From: Platynereis dumerilii
Taxonomy: Eukaryota > Annelida > Polychaeta > Phyllodocida > Nereididae
Assembly (NCBI GenBank): GCA_026936325.1
Contig: JAPTHN010000258.1
Location: 186,001-250,000 of the forward strand
Length of the DNA stretch: 64,000 bases
Direction of reading: 5' to 3'
Shown here: positions 35,423 to 46,999 of the stretch, in pieces
Layout: every line of letters starts with the position of its first letter
How positions within the stretch are numbered: position 1 is the first letter of the stretch
Translations under genes and position numbers: made by a program
The notes under the pieces: model-generated
The model's database searches: none
Seen by the model: only the letters and a program-made list of their open reading frames with translations
Told to the model about the DNA's origin: nothing

Positions 35423-35828
35423 ACCTCGAGTTATTTCTAATTTCATGATTTTCTCACTTCATCTTGCAAGTTTGAGTTTGGAACTTAATAGTGAGTTGTT
35501 CCACAAGCTACTAAAACTACTTTAAACGATTTGAAGGCCTCACTACCCCTAAATGTTTTGCAATTTCACTTTGAAATCACGAAGCGAGAGTTGCAATGGC
35601 TACCCTGATGGTGAGGGTACCCCCCTCGTTAGTGCACAGTGGCATAGATCAGAAGTAAAATAAATTTCATGCGGAATTGATACAGGGTCAGTGTAATTGG
35701 CATATAACACGTCACCAACCTGAGCTACTAGTCATCTTGAAAATGATGAAGATAATGCTGGACCACCAATAATCTTGAAAATTGGTATAGTAAGCCTGAC
35801 CCACTTTTAAAAAGCCAACAGTGAACCA

Positions 35829-36168
35829 TTACAGCCAGGAAATTTGATATGCAAGAATAGTGGACTGCTGCACTGTGAAATTGGCACTTTGTGTGTCATC
35901 ATGCTGATAGTTTGCCATGATCATACCCATTAATTTCAATGCTAATTTGATATAAGGAGACTAGTCCTGCTTGTTGGTGACAGGCAAACGAAAGGATTAC
36001 GCATCTGATTTTGACTCTAAAATCAGTTATGACTAATCAAACAGCTTCTATGTTTCCCATGTTGAATGAGAGAGAAGCTAATACTTCATCACCTATTATG
36101 AGTCAAGAAGTTCCATTTTCACAGTGCAACAGTCCAATCATTTTGCATATCAAATTTCCTGGCTGTAA
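35829..36168. mobile_element. ttacag MITE, 340 bp, intact ends
   Basis: The left end ttacagccaggaaatttgat and right end atcaaatttcctggctgtaa are perfect inverses. The interior shares ctgcactgtgaaattggcac, ttggtgacaggcaaacgaaa and aatcagttatgactaatcaa with the copies at 3108, 22144 and 63758. It is non-coding. Confidence 0.9.
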
Positions 36169-36428
36169 TTGTCTAAGTAGGTCAGTCTTGCTTTCACTCT
36201 TGAAAATTAGGCCAAATAAGAGGCTTAAAGCTGTCAGCTCCGTGACCATCCGTCTTTTCTTTGTAACATTCAAGCGGCAGTTAAATATAAAAAAATTGAT
36301 GCATTTAAAGTGTAGCATACTTTCCAACCACCAAAGTGTGCGTAAGTATTGAGTGAGTTAAATTCATTTTATTACTCCAGGACAGCCCAACTTTGCAACG
36401 AAAGCAAGGCTTTTTCATGCATTTTAAA
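36169..36428. other. No feature recognised
   Basis: Short AT-rich stretch between a MITE and the start of the segmental duplication. Confidence 0.4.
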
Positions 36429-37309
36429 ATTGTTTGTTTATGTTTATTGCTCTATGTCAGTTATGGTAAATCAGTTGATTCAGTGCTTATCATATCTGGT
36501 AGCACACATGACAATAAACAAACTAATTAAATGGCTTAAGGTACCTCATCAAATAAGAAAATTAGGAGACCAACAGAAAACTACCGATGACGTGGCAAAG
36601 CAAATTTGCCAATTAAAAATAAGAAATTTAATTTTTCCAATGGACCACCAATCTGCAAAAAGCTCTAATAGAGAATAGAGACACAGTGTCAAAGGAATCG
36701 GCTGTACTGGTATAGTTTAAAATATATTTAAAAGTCCTATTACCAATGAACTTGACAACCTACAAAAGATTGATTTAATGCCTTTTAACTTTTCAATTTT
36801 CAACTCATACTAACTCATGGATGCTGGTTAAAATGTCTTCAGTATAACTTTTAAAAGCTTTTTCTATAGAAAGCTTTCCTGGTGAATATCTTTCATGCAC
36901 AAATCAATTTCAATTGGATCAAACCAGATTTTTGCAGTCGTTTGCAGTATTCATCCATTCGTAGCACGTAAATCTTCTTATAATATATGTAAGTGAACAT
37001 CAAAGCATTTGTTCCAGTCCAACCCACACAGTCACATATGGTAAATGATTAATATGCTGATGTGGTCTTCCATCAGATTTACAGAGCTGTCTTTGTCTTC
37101 CTCATCTTGAAAAGACTCAGTGCATAAATGGCTTATTGTCTGATTCATAGTAGTTCAAGTATAAACAAATCAGAATTTTTTAATAATATGGTTGGTCATA
37201 CATATCTGTCTAACAAGTGCATTTGATTCTTTTCAAAATGTGACCACACGTTTTAGTACTTCTTTCGCACTAACTAAACTCTGCAAGAAATTCTTTGTTT
37301 TTATCTGTC

Positions 37310-37480
37310 CAGTGGCGTCCCTATGGGGGGGTACGTGCCCCCCCATATTGGACCTGTGCCCCCCCAGGTGCCCCCCCATATGAACTTTCCAACTCCGGCT
37401 AAAATATACAAATAGTATAGTGGGTGCCCCCCCAGAGAATCGCGTGCCCCCCCATTCGAGATCACCCAGTTACGCCACTG
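37310..37480. mobile_element. hAT-type MITE, 171 bp, with an empty-site paralogue
   Basis: It begins cagtggcgtccctatggg and ends cagttacgccactg. It is flanked by tatctgtc at 37302-37309 and 37481-37488. The duplicated unit 2 near 43281 has an uninterrupted tttttatctgtaacagat at the same place, giving the empty site. The insertion therefore came after the segmental duplication. Confidence 0.95.
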
Positions 37481-38935
37481 TATCTGTCACAGATATAAGA
37501 AGATGGTCATAAAATGAAACACTAACTTTCAGATTGTCCTTTTTGATTTCAGAAAGGAATCGCATTGACTATCATTCTCGTTCCGTATTAATCTGGCACT
37601 GGAAGGTTACAGGACTGTTTCTATTATCCGATGGCCACTGATTAACAAGGAAGCAGTTTTTAGCAATAATTGAAATACTGCAAATGTCAATGCATATATT
37701 ATATAGGTACCAATTGCTTAATGTTTCTGCTGGGATAAACAAACTCATCTGATGTTCTATTCTCTCAAACATATATTTGTTATCTCAAAAATGTTAATGT
37801 TAGCTGAAGCCCTTCCTTGTATTGACACTGTTTAACCACTCCTTGACAGGAGGGATTGGCACTTGCAACTCAAATGATGTCTGCGTGGGCTACCAAGTGC
37901 TACACATTCATGCTTGTTAAATTACATATTTACTTGGAATCTGAAGTTTAAAATGACATCAGAGCTATTTTACATATATTGCAATGCTAGAGACTAGAGT
38001 TGTCTCTGAAATCACACTTCAACAGCATAGAAAGAACTTGAGATTCCACGTAAATATGTCGAGGGCTGTATTGAGATGTCATCTTATGTCTGGAACCAAT
38101 TTGCATGCAGAAGTCGGTGGGTTGATTTTCTTCATTTATTGAGTTGCTTTCCAAGAGAAGATTACATTCCAGCTGTTGAAAATTAGACAGAACCGTTTTA
38201 TTTTATATTGGCATTATTGTTCATAAACTCCCTATAGGAATGGATGGATCATAAGAGAAAGGTACTGTTTGCCTCGGGCAGGCTGATTGTCAACTGAGGT
38301 ACAACCTTGTATTGTCAAAAACATAGTTTAATGTTTGTGTGGTTTTGGAAATAACAGAATAACAATAAAGTTCCTGTCTCTGAATTTAGACCTTTAAATT
38401 ATATGAATTGCCTGTTTCAGTACTGTCAGTATCAATCAATGTATGATATGTTATATACAACATTTACTACATATTATATTCAAGGATGAAATAATAAAGA
38501 AATGTATTTTACAATGATGTGTCTCACTTTCTTGTGTCCTGCCATATTGGGCCTGCATTTCCCTGGTGCACCACATATATGCAATAACAACACGTGCAAT
38601 TGTGCATGGATCAAGAGGACTTCAAGCAATTACTTGATTTCAGTTATCAATCATCATACTATGAATTCATGGATGCTTTACGCTACTCCTTCAAAACTAC
38701 GCAAGCCACACTCTCAAAACTTTCACACAACTTATCAAGCTGATCTGCAACAACCATATCTATGTCTCCTCTCAACCTTCTCTTCCATTTCCACTCGACC
38801 CTTTCCATCAAATCCCACCCCTCACTCTCTTCCCACTGCTGTGGAGTTGACTTTTTTTTCCCTGCATTATACCCATTATCACGGGTACTATGCTAGTAAT
38901 AAAACTACTGATATTGATTCGTGTCAGGTTGGCTT

Positions 38936-38974
38936 CTGAACTAACACTCGTCCTTCGGACTTGTGTTAATTCAG
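38936..38974. repeat. Small palindrome in block X (also in unit 2 near 50959)
   Basis: ctgaactaacactcgtcc, loop ttc, then ggacttgtgttaattcag form an 18-bp stem with about four mismatches. The same hairpin is retained in the paralogous copy near 50959-50997. Confidence 0.75.
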
Positions 38975-41105
38975 AGCATGCAGACCTAACACTGATGATG
39001 TTTATAATACTCTGTGAACTACACTGCCGGGGTTTTATTATAATAGCCTGCCAGAGTGCCTAAATACGGGACGTAAACACAATCAAGGTTCATTCATCAA
39101 CCCACTCTTAACTCCACGAACAATTAATCCATAACTGTTGAGGGATGGGAGTTTCCCGCTGCAGTCGCTTACTTCTATGGTTGATGGAACAAATGATATA
39201 TGGTTTCCTATAAATGAATATTATTGTCACAGTGTTATACCAAGTAATTATTATCATCACATCGTACACTTCATAGAAGAGCACTAATTAATTAATTTAC
39301 TGCATGGACATTTTCCCCACAACATGCGGTTACTAATTGCATTACACTGCCTCCAAAGACAAAATTGAGATTGTCTATTCACAGAACACATTTATCTCCT
39401 TCTCATTCAGACGATGTCTGGAAATTTTCTTTTCATCCCACCAAAATGAAGGTTTTTTTCTTTCAGCGCACAAGCTACAAAGTGAGCTAAAATGGGAAGA
39501 TAACAATGGTCTTCGTGTGCAAAATGCTCGTGCTCTTCTTGGATGGGATTATGGATCTATCCTATTCATTTTATTATTACATGTATCACTTAGCATGGTT
39601 CTTTCAGGTAAAACTGTTCACAGGAAATTTTGTTGTCATTATAATTTCCTCTAATTCAAAGGGAAATAGTGAAACAAAGAAGTGCAACACTCCTCAAAGT
39701 ACATACATGTAGTCCCGCCGCCAGGAAAAGGGGAGAGGGGATTCAGGTCCAAAATAATTTGCTGCACTAAAGTAACCTGTGTGTTTGGTATTACTAAAGT
39801 CCCTTTTTGAGATTATTTGCTGTTAGCTGTGGTATTGAAAATCAGTATTTCCCAAGAATGCATACATTTTAGTAAACTGTAAAATTTGAATTTTGAGACA
39901 GCTTAAATAACTGAGTGACATGCATGATTGCAAAATTTCTTTGAGCTTACAAGGCTTGTTGTGTAAGTTATGACAACATATTTCACAGTGTCATTACGTA
40001 CGGCAGTAGACACGAGATGTTTTTAATTTACAAGAAAAGAAAACCAATTAACCATAAAAGAAAATTAATTTTTCGCGTCCCTCTGCCAACCAAAAACCAA
40101 AAAGAAATAAAGAACATCACTGATGTCACTTTATCGATTTTCTTGAATTGCTCCAACAAACGTCTGAAGCAATTTTAAACAAACCCACTCTCCTGGCCAA
40201 CCATTGTTCTTGCCAACAAGCAATTTAGATATCGAGTGTCAAACGAGTAGGATTTTCATTCCAATCATGTGTCATCTGAAATTATAGACAATGAGAGACG
40301 GTTTTGGCAAATGGCAGAGATTATGACATTTGTTTTCTGATTTTGCTCAATTTTCTCAACAAAACCTTCAAATTTTCAAGTAGAATATTTCTAAGAGAAG
40401 TTATCCGCATGCAAAATTAAATCGGTACAGGCAGGTCACTGATAACTTGATTGTAGTAGATTTTCAATTGCTCAGAAGTGACATTTACAGTATGTCCTGT
40501 CTGGCATTGGGACAGAAATTTAGCATTTCTGTCCATAAAAGTCAACACAATGAGCTTGGTGCTTCTGCTGACACCAACTTGACTAGAACTTAGTCTGGGG
40601 TGACACTGCAGTGCACTATTGTGACGTCATGATGGCCCTTTGTATGTTTGGCTGGTCACGTCACAAATGTTACAATTATGTAAATTGGACTTCTGTCGGC
40701 AAAGATGGCACCAAAACATCACGAAAATGTGGTATTATTATAAGAACAAATGCCATTATGGGTATGGCGGTATTTTGAAATTTACTCCATGAGTTGAAGA
40801 CGCACTCGTGGGTACAGAGGACTCAGGATATCTTCAAGAGTAGGAGTACATCTCAAAATACCACCATACAACCATTTGGTCTTATTTATACCCCATATTG
40901 TAATTCAAAAGAAAGCTGAACTTCACTCTGATGATCAATACTCAGCAGTGGCCTCAGCCAATCAGGGCAGACATAGCAGCTCAACTGATGATGTCACAAT
41001 GTTGTGACTTCACCATGGCCATGACGTCACAATGGCAAACAATGCAATGACACCATCGACAGTGATCAAACCATTGAGTATACAAAAAACCATTGAGTAT
41101 ACAAC

Positions 41106-41155
41106 GCAATACCACATGGGATATACCTATCCACTGCTTTTTCATGTGGTATTGC
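41106..41155. repeat. Hairpin, 13-bp perfect stem
   Basis: gcaataccacatg and catgtggtattgc are exact inverses separated by about 24 bp. Related tgtggtatt words occur near 40727. Confidence 0.75.
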
Positions 41156-41818
41156 AAACATTATGGGGTATTCATATATCACAAAAAAGCTGATCTACAC
41201 ATAGGCAGGTGGATTTCTACTGTACACAGGGATTCTGGTGGCTGAGATATCTGGCCAAACGTCTGCCCTCTGCTTGACGACACAAACTATAATGCAATAA
41301 TAAAATCTAAATATTAGTCATGACACTTCAAACCATTTTACTTGTACATAAGTTCATCACAGCTTACAGCTCTTTGCAGATTAGAGGTCTATTTAGGAAG
41401 AAAAACCTTAATGTGGTGGGTCTATCCATGGTGGGATAGAGTGTGAGTGGCGCTGATCTGTTGGATGCATTATTATACTTATATTTATAAAATCAACAGG
41501 GCACTGGGATTTCTCAAGCCTGCACGTCCAAGAGTGGCTGCAACATGGCAAAGTTTCAACATGTTTAATCATTTTTTTACATAGATTTATGTCGCAACAC
41601 ACCTGATTTCTAGGAAGCATGTAGGGGCTTTATTTATGCATGCACCGAGCATAGATTTTTTGCCAAAATTAATGAATATTCCCAGTAAATGGATATGCAC
41701 CGTGTAAAAAAAAAAATTGATACATTGTAGTGAGACATAGTCATAACTGTCATTAGTACACCTCCCATGTCCATTCCCTGCTATGATTGGCTGAACCATG
41801 GTCACTATGTGGCGCTCA

Positions 41819-41884
41819 GGAGTGAGGTTGGCTACTGTTGTCCTTGGGCTGATGCCCTTGGGCATCGGTAGCCAACCTCACTCC
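41819..41884. repeat. Palindromic mini-element, ~66 bp
   Basis: ggagtgaggttggctac pairs with gtagccaacctcactcc. Inside, atgcccttgggcat forms a second small stem. The cccttggg word also follows just outside. Confidence 0.8.
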
Positions 41885-43290
41885 CTTGGGCCAAATAGTT
41901 TGCACTAGTGCCCTCATGCCAAGTCAATATTTGTAAGCTGTCAAACCATCCAAAGTTATTACATCATAAGGCCAAGTTGAATGTTTAGTTTGAAACTATT
42001 GTGGGACACCATTCCACAAAGAGCTGTAACCCCCCTATTTAAGTCACTGTGTGGACCAGTTGTATTGTACCTGTTCGAAAGGTATTTTCATTAGAGATCT
42101 TATCTTGCAGCCTTGGATCAAGTTGGATGTTAATATCATTTCATCCAATTTGCCTGTTGAAACTTGGAATTGAATCAGCAGCAGGAGACAGAAGGCTGAA
42201 ACACATCCAATCTTTCTAGGCCACTCATTCAATTGCCTTTTGTTCTCATCTGTAACCGATCTGTTCAGAAATTGAATCAAATAAGAAATATTTTTACTCC
42301 AGCAAAATTCAGATCTTTCGAAATAAGATAACTCATTTCAGAAGCTGGTAATGACAAATAACACAAGTAATGAAATGAGTTTTGCTTCTGGAACTGGCTG
42401 AATTTTGGCATTATATTGTTTGTTTTTGTTTATTACTCTATGTCACTTATGGTAAATCTATTCAGTGCTTATCATATCTGGTAGCACACATGACAATAAA
42501 CAAACTAATTAAATGGCTTAAGGTACTTCATCAACAAGAAGATTAGGAGATCAACTGAAAACTGCACAATGACGTGGCAAAGCAAGTTTGCAAATTGAAA
42601 ATAATCTGCAAAGAGCTCTCATAGAGAACAGAGCCACAATGTTACAGGAATCGGCTGCACTTGTACATAGCTAAAGATATGTTGAAAAGTCCTATTACCA
42701 ATGAACTTGACAACCTACAAGAAATTGATTTGATGATTTCAACTTTTAATCTTTCAATGAGGACTCATAGTAACTCATGGATGCTGGTTAAAATGTCTTC
42801 AGTATAACTTTTAAAAGCTTTTTCTATAGAAAGCTTTCCTGGTGAATATCTTTCATGCACAAATCCATTTCAATCGGATCAAACCAGATTTTTGCAGTCA
42901 TTCGCAGTATTCATCCATTCGTAGCACGTAAATCTTCTTATAATATATGTAAGTGAACATCAAAGCATTTGTTCCAGCTCAACCCACACAGTCACATACG
43001 GAAAATGATTAATATGCTGATGTGGTCTTTCATCAGATTATCTGAACCAGATAAACAGAGCTGTCTTTGTCTTCCTCATCTTGAAAAGACTCAGTGCATA
43101 AATGGCTTATTGTCTGATTCATAGTAGTTCAAGTGTAAACAAATCAGAATTTTTTAATAATATGGTTGGACATACATATCTGTCTGACAAGTGCATTTTA
43201 TTCTTTTCACAAATGTGACCACACTTTTTTAGTACTTCTGTCGCACTAACCACAACTCTGTTAGAAATTCTTTGTTTTTATCTGTAACAG

Positions 43291-43455
43291 ATATTATATA
43301 AATATTTGATGGTGAGGAGTCCAATATAGAGTATAATTGGACGAAGAAAAGCTATATTGGACGAGGCGCTTGCGCTGAGTCCAATATAGTTTTTCTGAGT
43401 CCAATTATACTCTATATTGGACGACTTACCATCTTATATTTGTTATATTCTCCAT
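43291..43455. repeat. Large palindrome, ~165 bp
   Basis: Both arms read gtccaatatagagtataatt and ctatattggacga in opposite directions, closing on ggcgcttgcgct. The pairing extends outward through atataaatatttgatggt facing accatcttatatttgttat. It lies at the left edge of the DNA present only in duplication unit 2. Confidence 0.85.
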
Positions 43456-43763
43456 AAATGAACCCACTTTTAAAGCAATAGGTTTAAACACTTTGACTGT
43501 GCTGGAAAGCCTGTTTGTGTTTCTTTTTGTTTAACTGCAGAATTCTCTTCAAAATGTATCTCGTCCTATTTCAGCAATGGGTAGCCACAAAAATATAAAA
43601 TTCACGTATTCTGATTCTGCATTCTATAACCAAGAAGCTTCTTTATATTTGATATTTTTTATTTCAATTTTATAGCACAATGTTTTTCTTTAAACATTGG
43701 CATTTATGCTAAAAATGGGTGAAAAAGTGAATTTTTTGTCACTCAATGTCCTACTATGGTCCC
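43456..43763. other. No gene recognised (left flank of the LINE)
   Basis: AT-rich non-coding DNA present in duplication unit 2 only. It ends in ataacc (43764-43769) directly before the LINE tail. Confidence 0.5.
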
Positions 43764-43769
43764 ATAACC

Positions 43770-43847
43770 TAATAATAATAATAATAATAGACATTTATAT
43801 AGCGCTATTTCCAGTAAACTGCTCAATAGCGCTTGTGAATGATAGCT
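43770..43847 (-). other. LINE 3' UTR and ATT tail
   Basis: The minus strand reads gagcagtttactggaaatag, cgctatataaatgtc and then (tat)n. The tatagcgct motif recurs in the LINE stubs at 4318 (diverged) and 59053, so it is a conserved 3' recognition segment of the family. Confidence 0.85.
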
Positions 43848-46800
43848 CTATTTGTAGAAAGTCTTAAACAAATAAGTTTTGAGATTTCTCTTAAAGCATT
43901 CAAGTGTTGCTGAGGCCTTGACTTCCTCTGGGAGTTGATTCCAAAGTTTTGGAGCAGCATTTGAAAAAGCTCTGTCTGCAAATTTATTTTTATTGCAAGA
44001 ACTCGGTTCTTTTAAGAGCGTTTTGTTATTGCTTCTGAGATTACGGTTTTGTTTGGATTTTGACTCAATCAGATTTTTAATATACACAGGAGCCTGATTG
44101 TTGACTGCTTTCCATGTTGTTAGCATCAGTTTGAATTGGATTCGAGCTGGAATTGGCAGCCAATGTAGCTGCTTCCTGTATTGGCTCACACTGTCATGCT
44201 TCTTCAGTTTTTCTATAAGTCGAACTGCTGAGTTTTGCGCCACTTGAAGTTTATTTATCAAATTATTTGATGTACCATACAGAAGCCCATTTCCATAGTC
44301 TAAGTGAGGAGTGACAAGAGCATTAACTACAGTTTTGCAAACTTCCTTGTTCAATGACTTCCTGATTTTTGATATATTTCTCAGGTTGAAGTAGGCGTTC
44401 CGACACATTTTGTTGATTTGTTTTTCCATGGTCATGTTTTTGTCAAAAATCACACCTAGATTTCTAACATGGTCAGTTGCAGTAATTTCCACATTGTCCA
44501 CATTGATTGATGATATTTGGAGTTTACGGAGTTGATTTGGACTGCCAATGAACAATAGTTCAGTTTTTTCTCCATTGTTGCAAAGCTTATTTTCATGAAG
44601 AAAATTCCTGATCTCAGCAATGCACTTCTCCATTTTATTGACAGCATTTCTTTGATCCAAGAACGTTGGTTTGAAAGAGAGCACAAGTTGTTCGTCATCA
44701 GCATATTTTTGATCATCGACTTGATTTTTGGCAGCAACTTCGCTTAATGGTGTGATATATGAATTGAATAGGACTGGTCCTAATTTTGATCCCTGAGGAA
44801 CTCCAAATTTAAGAGGCAGTTTGGATGATGTTTTGTCATTAATTATCACTGACTGAGACCTTTCAGAAATATATGACTTGAACCAGCTCAGTGCAGAATC
44901 ATGAACACCATATCTGCATTCTAGGCGTTTCAGAAGTATCTTGTGGTCAATCGTGTCAAGAGCTGCTGATAGGTCCAGCAATACAAGCATTGTTATTTCA
45001 CCTTTGCTCATATTTAGCATAATATCATCATGGATCTTCGTCAAGAGGGTTTCAGTGCTGTGAAATTTTCTGTAAGCAGACTGTTTTTCATCATTCAGTT
45101 CGTTTTTAGTAAGGTGGTCAGTATATTGTTCAATAACCGCACTTTCAATCAATTTGCTGAGGAAAGACAGATTTGAAACTGGTCGATAATTCTTTTTGAT
45201 CAAATCCAATCCAGATTTTTTCAGCAGAGGTTTCACTAGAGCATGTTTCAGTTCAAGTGGCATCTGTCCTTGTGCGAGTGACTTATTTAGAATATGTGTT
45301 ATAATTGGGAGGAATTCATCAATACATTCAAGCAAAAGCCATGTGGGAATGGGATCCAGCTGACAGTGTTTAACTGGCATTTCAGTGATGAGTTTCTTGA
45401 TCTCAGTTTTTGACAACTTTTTAAAGTGCCGCAGCATGTGAGAGGCAGTTTCAACATCATTAACAGTCTCATTACTGGTGGAGTCTAATTTAGACCTGAT
45501 GGTCTTGATCTTTTCATCAAAAAATGTATTGAAATCATTTGCCAGGTCTGTTTCATTGGCATGTGGGGGGAGAGGTAGCTCTGGTTTTCTGTTCAAACTG
45601 GAGTTCAGTAGCTTGAACAATGTCTTCGCATTACCTTTCGAATCTTCAATTTTGGATCTTAGATCCTCTGATCTGAGCTGACTTAAGTGCTGATTCAATG
45701 CATTTCTCATTCCTTTAAAAGATTCCCAGTCATTTTCCAGTCTGGTTCTCCTCCATAATCGTTCAGCTTTTCTTTTTGCTGTTTTCAAATTCTTAATATC
45801 TGCATTGTTAAAAGGAGTTGGTTTGCGTAGTGTAATTTCTCTTGTTTTAACTGGGGCATGTTTGTCAAGAACCTGTTTGGTAGAGTTGTAGAGTTCAATA
45901 AGTTCATTGAGATTTTTCTGTTCAAGTCCATTTCCAGACAGATGTCTCTGTATGTCTTTTTTGAAGTCATGCATGTTTATTTTTCTAGTCTTCCTGAAAC
46001 TGATTTTCTTCTTCTTTTTTTCCACTATTTTTATGGGAATTTCAAAGAGGATGCAATTATGATCAGACAGAAGATCACTGACCATACAGTTGCTTAAGGC
46101 AGATTTTTCTTGAGTTATCACAAGATCGAGCATGTTGCCATCTCTGTGAGTTGGTGCTGAGACGTGTTGCACAAGGTCAAACATTTCTAGAATGTTGGTA
46201 AATTGAATGACTTTGCTATCATCTGGTTTATTCATATGGACGTTGAAATCACCAGCTATAACAATTTCGTTGTTTGTTGTTTGATAGTGACTTAAAAATT
46301 TTGTAAATTCCTGAAAGAACTCTGGAAGACTGTATTTATTTTTCTTGGATGGCTCAGGGCGGTATATGAGAAGAACAGTAACAATTTTTCCATCAAGTTG
46401 AATTTGGATTTCCACGTGTTCAAAAGTCTTAGCCTTCGTGTGATCTTTTTTAATTGCTTGTATGCCTGATCTTACAATGCAACCCACGCCACCTCCTGGT
46501 CTTCCAACTCGGGGAGAATTCAGAAAGAAGTATTCGCCATTTTGTTCCAACTCGCCAATTTCAACTCTATCATCCTCTTTTAGCCAAGTCTCAGTGAAGA
46601 GGAAGATGTCCAGATCATGCTCGTCCCTAAAGTCCTTTACTGTTTGTGTTTTCTTTCTCAGACTTTGGGCATTCCATACACACATCTTTAAAATATTGTT
46701 TTTCTTGGGATGGGTGATGCTAAGATTGTTTCCAACATTTTCAGTACTGCATGGATCTACATGTGAGAATCTGTTTATAAGCTGAAGTTGTTGAAATTGA

Positions 46801-46949
46801 TGATGCTTTGTGCCTTTTCTTATATATTTCTTTGATTTATTTGAAACATGAATCCATTCAGAAATATGCTGATTGGTTGTTGTATTTGGGGTATCTCTAC
46901 CTAGGCCAGTGCGCACTATATCTGAGTATAACGTTTTGGTATGAGACAT
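43848..46949 (-). CDS. LINE ORF2 protein: endonuclease plus reverse transcriptase
   Basis: A 1033-residue polyprotein that nicks target DNA and reverse-transcribes element RNA there. The endonuclease/exonuclease/phosphatase domain spans about 87-305: WNAQS (Asn93), FTETW (Glu120), IAGDFNVHM (Asp234, Asn236) and SDHN (Asp296, His297) are all present. The RT domain spans about 560-830: NYRPVSNL (587-594), LLDLSAALDTIDH with Asp659 and Asp665, FGVPQGSKLGP (715-725) and KYADD with Asp751-752. A C-terminal region ends in RAFSNAAPKLWNQLPEEV. All catalytic residues are in place. A Leu at 664 stands where Phe is usual. The start ATG is the first after an upstream stop and gives a basic N-terminal segment with no recognised domain. 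The fold order and RT motifs suit the CR1/L2/Rex1 group. Confidence 0.95.
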   Translation of the reverse strand: MSHTKTLYSDIVRTGLGRDTPNTTTNQHISEWIHVSNKSKKYIRKGTKHHQFQQLQLINRFSHVDPCSTENVGNNLSITHPKKNNILKMCVWNAQSLRKKTQTVKDFRDEHDLDIFLFTETWLKEDDRVEIGELEQNGEYFFLNSPRVGRPGGGVGCIVRSGIQAIKKDHTKAKTFEHVEIQIQLDGKIVTVLLIYRPEPSKKNKYSLPEFFQEFTKFLSHYQTTNNEIVIAGDFNVHMNKPDDSKVIQFTNILEMFDLVQHVSAPTHRDGNMLDLVITQEKSALSNCMVSDLLSDHNCILFEIPIKIVEKKKKKISFRKTRKINMHDFKKDIQRHLSGNGLEQKNLNELIELYNSTKQVLDKHAPVKTREITLRKPTPFNNADIKNLKTAKRKAERLWRRTRLENDWESFKGMRNALNQHLSQLRSEDLRSKIEDSKGNAKTLFKLLNSSLNRKPELPLPPHANETDLANDFNTFFDEKIKTIRSKLDSTSNETVNDVETASHMLRHFKKLSKTEIKKLITEMPVKHCQLDPIPTWLLLECIDEFLPIITHILNKSLAQGQMPLELKHALVKPLLKKSGLDLIKKNYRPVSNLSFLSKLIESAVIEQYTDHLTKNELNDEKQSAYRKFHSTETLLTKIHDDIMLNMSKGEITMLVLLDLSAALDTIDHKILLKRLECRYGVHDSALSWFKSYISERSQSVIINDKTSSKLPLKFGVPQGSKLGPVLFNSYITPLSEVAAKNQVDDQKYADDEQLVLSFKPTFLDQRNAVNKMEKCIAEIRNFLHENKLCNNGEKTELLFIGSPNQLRKLQISSINVDNVEITATDHVRNLGVIFDKNMTMEKQINKMCRNAYFNLRNISKIRKSLNKEVCKTVVNALVTPHLDYGNGLLYGTSNNLINKLQVAQNSAVRLIEKLKKHDSVSQYRKQLHWLPIPARIQFKLMLTTWKAVNNQAPVYIKNLIESKSKQNRNLRSNNKTLLKEPSSCNKNKFADRAFSNAAPKLWNQLPEEVKASATLECFKRNLKTYLFKTFYK

Positions 46950-46999
46950 GGCGAAAAGTGACTGTTAATGCTGATTTCTGAAGAATTGGACCCAATTTG

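Larger units (their letters stand above)
32348..35641. mobile_element. 3.3-kb CACTG-ended element with GCATA target duplication
   Basis: The left end cactgcactaacgatggggg and the right end inverse (cactgtgcactaacgagggg) form an inverted repeat of about 45 bp. Both TIRs include the word ggtaccctcgcc or a variant. gcata flanks both sides (32343-32347 and 35642-35646). The same word recurs inside near 32570-32640 and in a dense array at 35208-35422. No transposase frame was recognised. Other elements (33205-33398, 33514-33642) have inserted into it, and the rest of the interior (32660-33200, 33650-35200) shows no gene. CACTG ends suggest the CMC group, but this is inference. Confidence 0.8.
40669..42050. 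other. Segment present only in duplication unit 1; several hairpins, no gene
   Basis: Unit 2 has only about 29 bp here (57260-57288). The segment holds an inverted pair near 40727-40900 (ggtattttgaaat facing ctcaaaataccacc), a 13-bp stem at 41106-41155 and a 20-bp stem at 41819-41884. It is either an insertion in unit 1 or a deletion from unit 2. No coding frame is recognisable. Confidence 0.55.
36429..42418 (+). repeat. Segmental tandem duplication, unit 1
   Basis: The unit consists of block X (36429-40668) and block Y (42051-42418), with about 1.4 kb between them that unit 2 lacks. Block X aligns with 42421-43290, 49133-51798 and 56360-57259. Block Y aligns with 57289-57658. The order X, Y, X', Y' in the same orientation means a tandem duplication. 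Shared landmarks include ggtagcacacatgacaataa, gaaaggaatcgcattg and gcattgggacagaaatttag. No conserved protein-coding gene was found in it. Confidence 0.88.

Noticed and set aside
38502-38939. 145-codon plus-strand frame, with a relative near 50509 and a shared minus-strand frame
   Set aside because: The frames break differently in the two duplication units. In the shared minus-strand stretch nearly all differences change amino acids, so no protein-level constraint is visible.
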